A stretch of DNA of 22,785 nucleotides. Origin: JAKVJE01 sp047722305. GTDB taxonomy: Bacteria; Actinomycetota; Actinomycetes; Actinomycetales; Microbacteriaceae. The stretch spans positions 1 to 22,785 of the forward strand of contig JBDNYM010000041.1 of assembly GCA_047722305.1 (NCBI GenBank), written 5' to 3'. The number at the start of each line of letters is the position of its first letter. The first letter of the stretch is position 1. A program made the translations under genes and the position numbers. Positions 22,445 to 22,785 of the stretch are shown in pieces. The notes beneath the pieces were generated by a model. That model did not search any database. It was not told the origin of the DNA and saw nothing but the letters and a program-made list of their open reading frames with translations.

Positions 22445-22785
22445 GGCAGCCGCCGAATCACCGTGGCACCGGAGATGCGCCCGAGCAGCAGCACCTCGAT
22501 CTGCCCCGTCGCATGGTCTGGGATCGGGTTGGTGGGGTCGATGAGGGCTCGGGCGGTGCCGGTGTGCGCGGCGTCGGTGTGGCCGGTGATGATCGCAACC
22601 GCGACATCCTCACCGGGCACGAACCCGTCGCCCTCGATCTGATGGAACACCGGCAGGCCCGGCGTGGGCTTCGCCTCGGCGCCGGGTTCCGGTTCGGGGC
22701 GGGCGCGGCGGGGTCGGGCGGTGATGAGGTCGCTGCACCCCGAGCCGTCTTCGTCGCGGCCCGCGACCCGGCTGGGGGCGGTGCG
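22441..22785 (-). CDS. Partial hypothetical conjugation-operon protein (N-terminus outside window)
   Basis: The frame is open from the window edge to TGA at 22441 and gives about 114 residues. The visible N-terminal side is low-complexity, Pro/Arg/Glu-rich. The C-terminal side reads GEDVAVAIITGHTDAAHTGT, then IDPTNPIPDHATGQIEVLLL and ends TVIRRLP. The stop overlaps the coupling-protein start as ATGA, so it belongs to the same operon. An internal GTG at 22650 could start a 69-aa protein, but the open frame upstream makes a longer protein more likely. I recognise no family. Confidence 0.55.
   Translation of the reverse strand, partial: RTAPSRVAGRDEDGSGCSDLITARPRRARPEPEPGAEAKPTPGLPVFHQIEGDGFVPGEDVAVAIITGHTDAAHTGTARALIDPTNPIPDHATGQIEVLLLGRISGATVIRRLP

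Larger units (their letters stand above)
17521..22785. mobile_element. Integrative conjugative element at tRNA-Val (left end; right end outside window)
   Basis: The segment begins at the 3' end of tRNA-Val with a serine recombinase. It continues with a small unknown protein, DUF4913, SSB-like and VirD4/TraG-type genes, all on the minus strand and tightly spaced. This gene content is typical of actinobacterial conjugative plasmids and ICEs. The second att copy is not in the window, so the size is unknown. An integrated plasmid remnant is the alternative. Confidence 0.75.

Noticed and set aside
1..22785. CRISPR array or rRNA genes
   Set aside because: No regularly spaced repeats and no rRNA-like conserved sequence were seen on either strand.

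Overview
The window is high-GC DNA from an actinobacterium. It has frequent GTG starts, several apparently leaderless promoters, a DUF3145 protein, and a type II fatty-acid-synthase cluster in the order fasR, fabD, fabH, acpP, fabF beside a PucR-type regulator. This layout and the proteins fit the Microbacteriaceae. The genus cannot be fixed from the sequence alone.

Left part (1-6053), chromosomal accessory and efflux genes. It begins with the tail of a membrane protein. A membrane-anchored putative esterase and a small four-helix membrane protein follow. Next come two coupled SDR oxidoreductases, the first-transcribed one lacking the usual catalytic Tyr and Lys, divergent from an HxlR regulator with a clear operator-like inverted repeat. 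The part ends with a 14-helix DHA2-type MFS exporter divergent from a MarR regulator.

Middle part (6157-9249), an integration scar or small element. A complete tRNA with a CAT anticodon (9176-9249, minus strand) has the last 35 bp of its 3' end repeated as an exact direct repeat 3018 bp away (6157-6191). Between the copies lie decayed pieces of a conjugative element (zinc-ribbon fragment, MobF/TrwC relaxase motif), an intact MATE exporter, an acidic unknown ORF and a dense cluster of inverted repeats. There is no integrase. This looks like a decayed tRNA-integrated element that kept a transporter as cargo.

Core part (9289-17352). It holds a DMT/NIPA-like transporter, a peptide deformylase, a PadR regulator, a DUF3145 protein, a low-quality stretch with a 10-N assembly gap, and the FAS-II operon. 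FabD loads malonyl groups onto the acyl carrier protein, FabH starts the chain, and FabF elongates it. FasR is the presumed activator of the operon.

Right part (17444-22785), the end of an integrative conjugative element. A tRNA-Val(TAC) is followed directly by a large serine recombinase gene on the opposite strand, whose last 14 codons run into the tRNA and whose stop codon lies in the anticodon loop. Beyond it is a conjugation and plasmid-maintenance set on the minus strand: a small unknown protein, a DUF4913 protein, an SSB-like protein, a VirD4/TraG-type coupling ATPase, and a partial gene running off the window. These genes are linked by short stop/start overlaps.
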